A program made the translations under genes and the position numbers. From assembly GCA_963402885.1 (NCBI GenBank), contig OY727103.1, forward strand, positions 18,192,085 to 18,256,084: a stretch of DNA of 64,000 bases, given 5' to 3'. Below, piece by piece: positions 23,001-33,234 of the stretch; the first letter of the stretch is position 1; each line of letters opens with the position of its first letter. The notes beneath the pieces were generated by a model, which had not been told where the DNA came from, searched no databases, and worked only from the letters and a program-made list of their open reading frames with translations. The stretch comes from Antedon bifida (taxonomy: Eukaryota > Echinodermata > Crinoidea > Comatulida > Antedonidae).

Positions 23001-25983
23001 TAATAAAAACATAATCGCTTTATTTTGTGTAATGACAACGTGATTGGTCTAAATGTGAGAGTGCTAAAAAAATATATTATATTGCCCTAGAGGGAAATAA
23101 AACATAAAACATTTTATACATAGATTTAGTTTAGTCTAGTTTATATCCGCGCAAAAGCAATATGCACGTTTTTTAGAAAGTGCGCACAGAAATTGATTAT
23201 GCCAAATGAAACATGAAGACAATTTCAAAAGATAATTGTCTGAACAAGAACATATTAAAACCAGAATTCCATTCTGGTGGCCAGATGTAGAATCAGGCAT
23301 TAGTGTAAAATAGTACCGTTCACACACTATCTTATAATTCCGATTCCATACAAAAACATACACTGAGTTTTCTCAGAACTGAAATTAGGCTCACAGTGCT
23401 AAACCTATAAACTTACGGATACGCTGGAATTCTTTGCGTAACTCTGTTGTTTCTTGTTCTATCTTTAACAAAAGTTTATTGTTTAATTTGTTATAGTCTT
23501 TATACCAATAGACGAATCCCATCCATACTAATGCCGCAAATGTACAAAATATCTTTCTAGACATCCACATCCTGTGGTATAACATATCCTGCAAGATGAA
23601 ACATTCTGAAATGACAGTAGGTTCAACCCATATTAAAGGCACACATTAATATGGGTTGGTCATGGTGTTTTTAAAATTTATTCTCAACTTATATTTCAGT
23701 GATAGGGGTGTTCCAAAAGAGTTCCTAAAGCTCTGTCTACACTATCAAACTAGTTTAAAAAACGTGTGATGTGCCCAAATATGGTAGTAATACTGTATGA
23801 CATTATCATGTCTATGGGCACATTTTCAATAGGGGTTCCCTCCCCCCCCCCCCCCCACTTAATAAATAGGGATGTCCCCACTATTGTAGTTTTAACAATG
23901 TGAAAAAAATACACAACCAATCACAGGTAAGGAAATAAGTTCTCATGTGTTTATGAGCACTCATGCAAATCAAACTATAACCGTACCTGTTCCAGATTTG
24001 CAGAATAATAAAAAATTAATCTTTCTATAACTCCATTTATAACGAGTAGTATAAAGATCCATAATCGAGCTCCGCTTGACCTTGACGTAGAGGTCAACAT
24101 ATAAGCAACCGCTGCAGCCAAGACATAGAACAGAAGGCTATGAAACGAGGTGAACTCCCCCAGAATGACCTTCTGTACATTGGAAACACGCTGAAACGTT
24201 TCCTCAAACAATTGTTTCTGTTCTTTCGTGCTTATTTTCATGTCATCGAAAACCCTTTGAAGGTCTTCGCTAGATTGATGTAAAATTGTTCGTAAATATT
24301 CTTCATTTTTCATTATTGCTTCCTGATTGGATAATGACTGGCTCTGTCGTTGCATCATTTTGTCTTGCAGTTCGCTAGTGGTTTCCAATTGCTCCGCAAC
24401 ATTCTCAGAGCTAACTGCCAAGCGTGATACAGTATTTTCCGTTCTCTCATGCCATATTTGGTTCTGTAGGAAAAAGCAGATGTTCTGTGTATGGGTGAAG
24501 AACTCTGTGTAGGCGTTAAATGCTATGATATCATTCCTCATCAATGCTAGACAATCGGAAATTGGTTGATTTTCGTTGCATTCGTAAGGCTGAATCTGAG
24601 CTTTTTGGAGATGACAGTTTGTAAAAATTAACGCAAGCCGACTTTGTTCATCATCCGTTAAATGCTTACAACCTACAAAATAAAAATGTTCAATATTGCA
24701 TTCATTAATACCGTGTGAAAATGATTCTACTACAGTTGCTGTGGAGGTAACGGGACGATTCGGCCCTGAGACGATTCGGCCCGGGACTATTCGGCCCGGG
24801 ACTATTTGGCCCGGGACGATTCGGCCCTGAGACGATTCGGCACACTTAAATTTATCGGCTTTGATATGCATTTTATAAGCATAAAATAAGCTTTTTCCCC
24901 AAACTTTATTTCCAGAGAGACTATGGGGTAGTACTACTAGTACTAGGGATAAAGATGCAATAAAGCAAACATTTTGAAAACATTGTCGAAAATTATCAAT
25001 TTTTAGTCACGCGAACGATGTAAACAAGTTACGCCCTCTGTTGGCCGCTTGGCGAATGCACGAAATAAACAAGGTTTTCGAAGTAATAAATTGAATATAA
25101 AATTACGTTTTTTTAGTAATTTATTATATATTATATAAAAATTGTCAATATCAATAAAATACGGATTGTTAAACACCTTTAAAAACTTGATAAATACCCA
25201 AAAAAATGAATATGAATTTGGTCTAAAGTGAGACGTTTCGGCCCACAAAGTGGGATGTTTCAGCCCAAAAGTGGGCCGAATCGTCCCACCAAAAGTGGGC
25301 CAAATAGTCCCGGGCCGAATCGTCTCAGGGCCGAATCGTCCCTGAACCGCTGTGGATGATCATTGGGGGATGGGGGTTGTTTCGTTGTGGTTCATTGGCG
25401 TTCCCTGTGGTTTTGTGTGTTACTTACGCTGGTGTTCTCTTCGTTTGTGTTCTCTATCGTTCATTGGGGTAAATATAGTAGGACCAGTCAGATGGGATAT
25501 ACGCAAGCAATAATGCACATGAAGGGTTACATGTCAAAGTTCAAACTGGACAGAGCAGCAGAGAGGTTTTTCTGAAATAGGCCTATAGGTAGTAATAAAA
25601 TATTAAATTAATAACAATATCAACATTTATTTAAAATGTCAATGTTCACTAAGACAGCTTGTCCACATACCTACTTGAACCTCTTTAATGGCAGATGTCC
25701 AGCAGTGTCCATACCGCGGGTTCTCGCTTTCAGTTTGCAGCCTTGCCAATTGGCTTCGACCCTCTCCGTACTGCTGCACATTGGCTTCATTCATTTCAAA
25801 GGCCGGGTAACTTTTGGTTTTGCTCCCATCATTTTCTGGTGCTTGTGAGCCACCAAAACTATTCGTGGTTTTCTGGCATTCAATGGGTCGAAAAAGTATA
25901 GTAGAATGAACTATACTAATTACTAAACACGCTGTAACTGGATAACGACCTTTGTAACACATATTTTTCAATATAAAATTCAT
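20036..25983 (-). CDS. bmb: Brambleberry/GEX1/Kar5-family nuclear fusion protein
   Basis: Seven exons: 25983-25671, 24672-23987, 23588-23417, 22962-22813, 21859-21677, 20304-20231, 20056-20036 (532 codons plus stop; all junction phases agree). Known family role: fusion of nuclear envelopes (pronuclei or karyomeres in fish, karyogamy in plants and yeast). A hydrophobic signal sequence (about residues 14-30) precedes the family's cysteine domain: Cys94, then GCKHLTDDEQSRLAL (Cys106), TNC (124), Cys136, Cys145, and AYTEFFTHTQNIC (Cys170). A coiled-coil-like Gln/Glu-rich region (180-270) follows. Two membrane segments (about 282-297 and 308-326) and a third hydrophobic stretch in exon 3 (about 346-360) come next. 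The acidic/Ser-rich tail ends with a Lys-rich stretch. The first five exons are firm; the two 3' exons rest on splice signals and phase. Intron 1 holds a foldback transposon. Confidence 0.88.
20454..20794 (+). mobile_element. TTAA MITE, copy 3
   Basis: Inserted in an intron of the Brambleberry-like gene; left end AGATGTATTGTCCCCC, right end ggaggacaatacatct, bordered by TTAA at 20450-20453 and 20795-20798. 341 bp, non-coding. Confidence 0.85.
21080..21215. mobile_element. retroelement fragment with ribozyme-like stem
   Basis: It contains ctgaggacgatcaaagcata then ttgattgaaacgtcg: a CTGANGA word, a 7-bp stem with loop agcata, then GAAAC. This resembles the hammerhead-like repeats of Penelope-type elements. 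A diverged copy lies at about 50300-50400. The stem register leaves one base out of place, so an active ribozyme is not claimed. Confidence 0.4.
22430..22700. mobile_element. diverged MITE (family I, gaatagggg repeats)
   Basis: The words cttgaatagggt, ggtgtcacctgaata and ctgaataggggt recur here, in 29224-29376 and near 23690. In the 29-kb copy they lie between inverted ends TACAGTAGAA/TTCTACTGTA. Located in an intron of the Brambleberry-like gene. Confidence 0.45.
23725..23826. mobile_element. MITE family A, right-truncated copy
   Basis: It begins AAGCTCTGTCTACACTATCA as in the copy at 205-350 and stops at gggcacattttca, where it is replaced by an unrelated segment with a run of about 16 C residues (23838-23855). 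Intronic. Confidence 0.65.
24746..25348. mobile_element. foldback transposon with GATTCGGCCC repeats
   Basis: 603 bp within intron 1 of the Brambleberry-like gene. The left end is an array of gggacgattcggccc / gagacgattcggccc units and the right end is the same array inverted. It is flanked by the 8-bp direct repeat GCTGTGGA (24738-24745 and 25349-25356), a target duplication length typical of hAT elements. The central part is AT-rich and non-coding. An open frame runs through the left array into exon 2, but it is an artefact of the repeats lacking stops. Confidence 0.8.
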
Positions 25984-27220
25984 TTTTTACACGAAATTTC
26001 ACCTCTAGGCTAGGCCTGAACAGCGCCAGTATTTCAAAATAATTGATTAGTAGCGCGCCCTCAATGTTATAATAACAACAACAAACCCGCCACGTGCTTT
26101 TCTACGAAGACACAGAGGGGTCTTCAAATATATTACCTAACATATTGTGATAATTGAAATATATATAAAAAATCCTACTTTTCAGTAATTCAGAAATAAT
26201 TATTGTAAATACTAAAATATTATTACTATTGATTGATTACTATTTGCAAATTTGAAGTCGTCATCATCTAAAATATCATTACGTCATTATTTTGTTCACC
26301 TCGCGCCGCCCATACACTTGAGTTTATCTTATCCAATATCGGTCGTCGACAAGCATTATCAGATAAAACAATTTAATTCTTATCTGATAACATTTTGGTA
26401 GGTTTTCTTCTGAACTATTTTTTGTAATGCTATTAAGTATTATGTTTATATTTTTTAATGTATTATATTTGCTTGGGTTGTTTTGTTTATTAAATTAAAT
26501 TAATTTGCAAATTATTCTAGGCCAGGGGAGGGTATGGCTTTATGTTTGAGTGTCGCGGTAAAGATTAGAAGAAACTGCTTTGTCTGTCTAACGGGAATGG
26601 TGGATGTTGGTCGGTTAAAGGCCTAGGAAATTAAACTTGACATAAAAAACGACCTACTCAAAATTTTCAAATCTGACATTCATTAAGATTTTCATTTTAG
26701 GCCTAGATATGAAAGTTTTGATATTAAGTCAATTTAAAAAACAAAGTTGATTTTTTTTTTTTAATGACTTATCTAAGAGTAGCTCTAGTAGGCCCTCTGT
26801 CCTAGCTAGGCTTTGACAGGCCCTTTGATAGTCTGTGTTTATGAATGATAGCAGGGCCCGGGGGATTTGTTTAACCAAGTCCTTATTGGTTGATTATTTT
26901 AAATAGTAAAGTCGTATAAATCCTCCTCTAATACTAAATAGAGGTGTCCTAAAGAGGTAAAGTTACTTACAGTAAGTTCATATTATTAACTTTTTTTGTT
27001 ACCAAAATGATCTGTATATATTGTTTGAAGGTTTGCATGGCGAAATCAATATGTTTTATAAAGTTTGCAGTACTGTACACCACATGTATATAGTTCTGAG
27101 AATGATCCAAATTTATTCATCGAAACATTTAGAACATACACATGGTGATCTGATAAAGAGTTGCTGGTAATGTAGTATATAATATTGACAAATTATTAAT
27201 ATAATTAATCCAGATTTACA
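25984..27220. promoter_or_regulatory. shared head-to-head intergenic region
   Basis: It separates the divergent Brambleberry-like (minus) and lipase (plus) start codons by 1.24 kb. It is locally CpG-richer near 26040-26110 and 26300-26350. A palindromic GATA pair (attatcagataa and ttatctgataa) lies at 26357-26394. A possible acceptor (taatccag) at 27204-27211 suggests an untranslated first exon for the lipase upstream. Transcription starts cannot be fixed from sequence. Confidence 0.4.
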
Positions 27221-30200
27221 ATGACAGATGTTAAGACAAAGAGCGCCCTCAGTCCTCAAGGGAAACCTTACGACGAACTGTCGCACTTCATCAATGCTGA
27301 TGGGAATCATATATTTACAAAGTGTTGGGAACCACCAGCAGATGTTGAGATGAGGTTTGTAGGCCTATATGTACAGTAGCTAAACCCAACAAGCAAAAAG
27401 GCATTAAAGATGTATTGTCCCCCTGAAAAAAATATTTTTTTTAATTTTTTTGTTGAATATGCCATTATAATATCATATAATAGTTATCCACTTTGACCAA
27501 AACTTGGATCGAAAACAAAATTATTTACCTGAAAAAACTGTAATTTAAAGCAAAAAATAGTCAAATTGGCTGTCAGCCAATGGATTTTTGGTTGAATTTA
27601 ACCATTTATTTTGTCATTTTAGTGAAAGCATATTTTTTTTTCTAGGCAAGTGATTAATTTGATTAAAACTACAAAAAAACCTATTCATAGTCTGATGTAA
27701 TTAATCTTCATTTTTCATTTGGGGGACAATACATCTTTAAATATGTAAAAAAAAATATAAAAAAGCCTGGTGTCTGCAGCATTGTAGCGACACTTAGGGT
27801 AATAAACCGAGGGCCCAGGCCTCTGCGTTACACCACTGCATATAATCTTACCAGCTATAGGGTCAATTCTATTCTTGAACCCAATTATTGCTTAAATTTG
27901 TGATTTTGGGAATATTTTAAATCACTGAAATGGACTAGGATCACTAGGGGTGTAACCCCATACTCTTTCAGAAAGATGCACTTGACCAGATATGGACACT
28001 GGACCTCCAGTTTAAAAGTCTTTATCCAAGAAGACTTGTATGTACCTGAACCTAGACCGATATTATTTTAGGTCGTGTGGTGCCACTGTCTTAACTGCTC
28101 TTCCACTCTACAAACACTATTATGTTTATATCACTATCTTTTTATTCTTGGTGGGCTGTGATAAAAATATTTAAAAAAATTAGTATCTTAAAAGCATGTC
28201 AGGTTTCTGTGCAGTAGTTTTTTAAGTATAACAAATATTTTGAATATTTCAGAGCATTGGTTTTGATTTTGCATGGAATTTCGGAACATTGTGGACGGTA
28301 CGACCCGTTAGCAGAGGTTCTTGTTGCTAAAGGAATTCGTACATTTGCTCATGATCATCGTAAGAGCCTGTTTATCAATTTGGTAAAAGTTGTAATACCA
28401 GTCAATGAGGTCACTTAGTCAACTAACCTAGTCAATAAAATACACAACAAAGCTTCTAAGCTCCCATTTCTCTGGTCACATTCAGTTACTTGGAAAGTTT
28501 TGTAATACAACATGACATGTGTGTAACATGTTTATGTATCACATGAACTATGAAACATGTGTCACTTTATTTAGTAATGTGCCTATGATACTATACATTA
28601 TGAAGTGGCATTTGCCTAGATACACAATGTATTTGTTTCCTTCAGTTGGCCATGGTCAGAGTGAAGGCGCGAGGATTGACGTCACTGATTTTAACATCTT
28701 CATTAGGGATGCCCTTCAACATGCTGGTATGATTAAGGAAAAACATCCTGGACTTCCGTTATTCCTGATTGGACATTCTATGGTAATATATACATTTCTT
28801 TTGTTTTTGTCTTAAAAGCTCAACAACAGATATGGCTTTCAGATATGATATTTATTAAACATAAATTATAACAATGTGGAAACAGAAATCACACAAAAAA
28901 ACATGGATTTCTTAAAATTGTCAAATACAGAATTTGGAAAAAGTCTGCTATAAATATCAGTCAGACTTGTTTTCAGTAGTTAGGTAAAGTCTGTAGTTCA
29001 ATCTGATGTGCTCATATATGACATGATGTCAAACTAGTTTGATAGTGTAGACAGTGCCTTAATTTTTTTTCTTTTATTGCTCTAGGGTGGTACAATAGCA
29101 ATTCTTAGTATGAATAAAAAGCCTGCTGAATTTGCCGGATGTGTTTTAATCGCTGCAGCTACTCAAATCAACCCAGCGGAAGCCACACCATTTAGGGTCA
29201 GTTGATATTATTTTTTAGAATTACAGTAGAAACCATACTAAGAGGACACCTTTTGAACCCGACAAAGTGAATAGAGATGTCTCCTGAATAGTAGTTGGCA
29301 GTAGTGTTAAAATATATATTGTCCCTTTAATAGGGTGTCCCTGAATAGAGGTGTCCTAAAGGAATGGTTCTACTGTATTTAAATGCCTTCTTTCTAATTA
29401 TGTTGAGTTATTTTTTAACGGTGGAGAGCTAACATGATGTTATAGGCTATCAAAAAGTAGTTTCACATAATTTCACTTTAGCTGACAAAAGTGAGGAACG
29501 CATTCCCATACATTACCCTCTGGATCCACCCTTGATCATCATAAAGTTATTTTTAACATGTTTTTTGTGTTTATATTATGCAGCTTTTTATGGCCAAAGC
29601 TTCTGCCTACATGATGCCTCAAGTTGGTATTGTAGCCATTGATCCAAAGTGGATTAGCCGCTACCCTGAAGAAGTGAGTAACTATGTCCGAAAATAGTGC
29701 ATTTACAGAAAATAGTGCTTTAAAACAGAAATTATACACATACATAAATTCCAGTCATTTGATTGTATGATTGTGTATCACATGGCCTGCAATAGTACGC
29801 ACTATTTAATAATTGTTAAATAGTACCAAATTTTTTCTCTATTTTTTTTTTTTTTATTCTTTTTGTGTATGGAAACAAATTTAAAAGAAAGTAATGAATT
29901 TTAATTAAAATTAACAAAGAATATAATAAATTTAAAACATTTATTTGAAATGAAATATTTTATACTTCATTGAGGTGTTAAATTTATTAAAAACAACCAT
30001 TTAATAAACAATTTCAATTTGTATTAACAGGTTGAAGACTATGCAAATGATCCGCTAAACTACCATGGAAAGGTCAAGGCACGTATTAGTGTACAAGTTT
30101 TGAAGGGAATAGATAACGTTTTCAAAAGCATTGATAGTATAGAATGGCCTGTCTTGATATTGCATGGCGATAAAGACCATTTGGTTCTTCTTGAAGGATC

Positions 30201-31054
30201 AAAGGTGATGCACGAGAAGATTAAATCTAAAGATAAGACTTTAAAGGTAAAATAATACTGTAGTATACTATGATAATAACAGAATGACTTTTTGCCTCGA
30301 CAGCTGTGTATTCATGGGCACATCGTGAAAATGAAAGGTCCACATTATTAATTACTGAATACACTACCTTCCATAGCATTCTTATTCACAAACCTGTGAG
30401 GTTTTCTATTTATTACAGTGAATTTGGTACATCTTGTTGCACGCCTCCTAGTGAATATGATCCATAAGCAGATGTTTTAACCATAACATTTTTAATGCAT
30501 GTCTGAATGAATAGTAACTATTACATACATTTTATATATTGGATTATTTACCTTGAGGATTAGGACTAGGAGAATTTAGCTCATTTGTCTCTTCAACGTC
30601 ATAATTTAAAACAGGTGAAACTTAAGGTGGTGGTACTAACTGATTTGGTAGTGAATTCCAGTCGTTCACAAATCTAACTGCATATGCATTTTTAATCTTT
30701 ATTTAGGTTTAGAAATATTGAAATATTAAAGTTCTTTTATATATACTTTGTCAGATTTACCCTGAACACTTCCATGCCCTTCATCGGGAAATACCAGAAG
30801 ACGCTGAAAAGGTCAGACAAGATATTCTAAATTGGATCGAGGAACGGATTGACAGAAAACCGGAAGTTTATTGTGTTGCGGAAAAAGAAGAAACAAATGA
30901 AATGACGACTGAGGAAAAAGAAAGTGAAAAAGAAAAAGCGGAGGAAGAAACAAAAGAGGAAAACGAAAAGGAAGAATTGAAGGAAGAAACGAAAGAAATA
31001 AAGGAGGATGAATCCGTAAAAGATGAAGCACTAGAAAATGAAAACAAAGAATAA
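27221..31054 (+). CDS. MGLL: monoglyceride lipase (alpha/beta hydrolase)
   Basis: Seven exons: 27221-27354, 28253-28359, 28646-28782, 29086-29196, 29584-29673, 30031-30246, 30755-31054 (364 codons plus stop; phases consistent). Known role: hydrolysis of monoacylglycerols, including 2-arachidonoylglycerol, at membranes. Residues 46-80 start with [20 protein letters not shown] (oxyanion-hole HG). The word HDHLGHGQSEG precedes the nucleophile motif GHSMGG (Ser125), which is split exactly by intron 3. The catalytic Asp is Asp242 in HGDKDHL and the His is His272 in EHFHALHRE. The core matches the usual length of about 300 residues. Beyond it, about 55 residues form a Glu/Lys-rich tail not found in the vertebrate enzyme. 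Introns contain a TTAA MITE and fragments of two other MITEs. Identity is firm; substrate preference is inferred. Confidence 0.95.
27408..27736 (-). mobile_element. TTAA MITE, copy 4
   Basis: Intron 1 of the lipase gene; bordered by TTAA (27404-27407, 27737-27740). The internal order is reversed relative to the copy at 2779-3123. Confidence 0.85.
27960..28055 (-). mobile_element. SINE family S tail fragment
   Basis: It shares ctggacctccagttt and ctttatccaagaagac with the copy at 17430-17650. Lies in intron 1 of the lipase gene. Confidence 0.4.
29008..29062. mobile_element. MITE family A, terminal fragment
   Basis: Matches only the right end (caaactagtttgatagtgta, gacagtgcctta); 24 bases before lipase exon 4. 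Confidence 0.6.
29224..29376. mobile_element. MITE family I
   Basis: About 150 bp with inverted ends TACAGTAGAAACCAT and ATGGTTCTACTGTA, containing tandem gaatagaggtgtcc-like words; in intron 4 of the lipase gene. Ends starting with TA are compatible with a mariner-type target, which is inference. Confidence 0.65.
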
Positions 31055-31442
31055 AATAGAATATCTGTACAAGCTCACACAACAATGGCAATTGTAAAAG
31101 CATTTTCACAGCACTATGCTAAAAAATGTTATTTGTGTGCTGTCCAATTTAGTCCAAAAATTACGAAAACCCACCAAACCAAAATGTATATTTATATATA
31201 TACTTAATCAGGAGGTCTAAAGTTAAAAAAGGTTTAAAATTAAAAATAATATTTTCATAAATTGACCAAACAAATTGTAAATTTTGTCTGATCAAGATGT
31301 TGAAAGTTATATATATTTCAAAATGTATTGCAATTAAGTAACAAAAGTGTTTTGATTGGCCAGTGTTTTGAATATACGTTAATGTACTACCTCTAAAATA
31401 GTTAAATCAATTTAACTTATTGTTTTGTTGCAAATATTGTTT

Positions 31443-31587
31443 AAGCTTGCTTCCCAATAGGATGCAACGCAAGGACGTATTAAGCTTAACACAAATGTGT
31501 TGTCCAATGACAAGTGACAGTTCAAATAATCCATCGCTTGTGATTGGTCAACTTATTTGTGTTGTATCCTAATGAGAAATAAGCTTT
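31443..31587. mobile_element. MITE family C copy
   Basis: Ends AAGCTTGCTTCCC and the inverted counterpart (gagaaataagctt). The middle has the family core gacaagtgacagttcaaata followed by atccatcgc. It lies in or just past the 3' untranslated region of the lipase gene. Confidence 0.65.
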
Positions 31588-31595
31588 CAGTATAT

Positions 31596-31601
31596 AATAA
31601 A
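31596..31601 (+). terminator. candidate polyadenylation signal for the lipase gene
   Basis: AATAAA about 540 bases after the stop; other AATAAA words occur at the stop itself and near 32062, so the used site is uncertain. Confidence 0.3.
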
Positions 31602-33078
31602 TAATGTGTACCTTGATATCATAATGTAATAGAATTTATTTTTATATACCGGTAGGCTGTTAAAATCTTTGATGGATACTCTGACTTACTAAGGAAAGTT
31701 CTTTGTTTTCTAAATTATTTTCCATATATTTATGTCTGTCTCATAATGTTGTAGAAAGGACTTGTTTTGAGGCTTGTATATTCAATGTTTGGTATCAAAA
31801 GAGATCTAAATAATTATTGTATTCAAGTGGTCACTAGTGTAATCGATTCTTCGTTTCACGATGCGCTACGCGACTGCGCAGCTTTTGAGTCTAACAGTCA
31901 TTATGCGCATACTCGTTACTGAACGTGTGTAGAATGACTTTTTGACTAGACAGCTTTCTGTAGCGTAACAATTCATTAAAAACTTTTCATAAAGCTATTT
32001 ATTATTATTTATATTTTGGTTTTCGTCAAACTAATATTTATATATGTTGCACATTTAATAATAAATACATTGCCTATTTATTTTGGTGCCCTAGTTTTAT
32101 TTATTTAATTTTTAAATGTACTGTTTTCTGTTCAACTTTGTATACGAAAAAAAATACAAACTAACGTTTTCTTGGTTATTATTTAATTTATTTAGTACCT
32201 TTCACAGAATAGTAAAAATGACTATTACAATGGTGATAAAACAAAAAATTGCAATACATTATAAATGTTAAATATAATTAATTCATTTTGCAGGCTTGAG
32301 AAAGTGTGTAAAATGTTTTTCTTAATAATGTATTTTATTAGTACCGTGTATAGAAAGAAAGGGAATAATGTTTACAAAACAACCATTTTAATACACAACG
32401 CTTAATATAATACTTACCACAGAGATATAGAATTAGACTAACGACATGTCCGAAGTGTTAATAATATTGAATTCGTAATTTAGCAATTCATGTCACCATA
32501 ACGTTTTGTTTTACGTTACTTTAGAATCTATTTGGGCATAAAAGTGGCCTACAGTAGGTACTTTTTGGCCGTGTTTCTGCAGGCAAAAATTAACCGTTAA
32601 AACTTAACCGATAAACTGCCTGTAGAAAACGGTGTTTAAAAATTAAACGATAATTATCTTATTCAAATCAGATTATTATCGGATATAAATGCGATAGTTT
32701 CAACCTTTGACCTGATGGACAAATTATTGCGTTGTGGATTGGTCACCTGGTTGTTTGGCAATGACTGATTATGCGCACTTTATTTAATTATTACCTGATT
32801 AGTTAGAAAATTCGATAATTTTTGTTTACAGAATAATTTTATCATGCAGTTATAAATCGTCAAAACCAAACATGATTTATATAATTTCAAATCGAAAATA
32901 TTATATTTATTTCTATAAACAATCGAAATGTGTACTTATCTTTGTGGTTGACATGGCAACGTCTTAGGAATATTATTAGTCTTCTATAGTATAATACTAT
33001 TAAATAAATAAATGGATATAATAATGACTTCTGGTTATTGATCCAAAAGAGAAAACATATTGATACAAGCTCAATAAT
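31602..33078. other. AT-rich spacer between lipase and calcyphosin-like genes
   Basis: The two genes converge here. No additional gene is recognised. Short inverted words (gcaggcaaaaattaaccg / actgcctgtagaaaacgg) at about 32580-32630 hint at another small element. Confidence 0.4.
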
Positions 33079-33084
33079 TTTATT
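33079..33084 (-). terminator. polyadenylation signal of the calcyphosin-like gene
   Basis: AATAAA on the minus strand, about 150 bases downstream of the stop codon. Confidence 0.4.
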
Positions 33085-33234
33085 TTAATTTGGTTGATTT
33101 ACGGTCGTATTGTCGTTTTATAATAGAAATATGCTATTTTTGTTGCCAAGTTTATTGTTAATGAGATTTTAATACAATATTACATCAGATAAAGAGAAAA
33201 TTTTAACTAGTTAATTCATTGCGCATGTGTGAGA

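Noticed and set aside
24673..24871. Open frame extending the Brambleberry exon 2 leftward through IVPG repeats
   Set aside because: It reads through the foldback transposon array; a good acceptor (ttttgtag) at 24673 and exact phase with exon 1 show that the exon starts at 24672.
25363..25575. 70-codon plus-strand frame with a hydrophobic stretch
   Set aside because: Lies in intron 1 of the opposite-strand gene next to a transposon; low-complexity ttcgtt/gttcatt repeats explain the composition.
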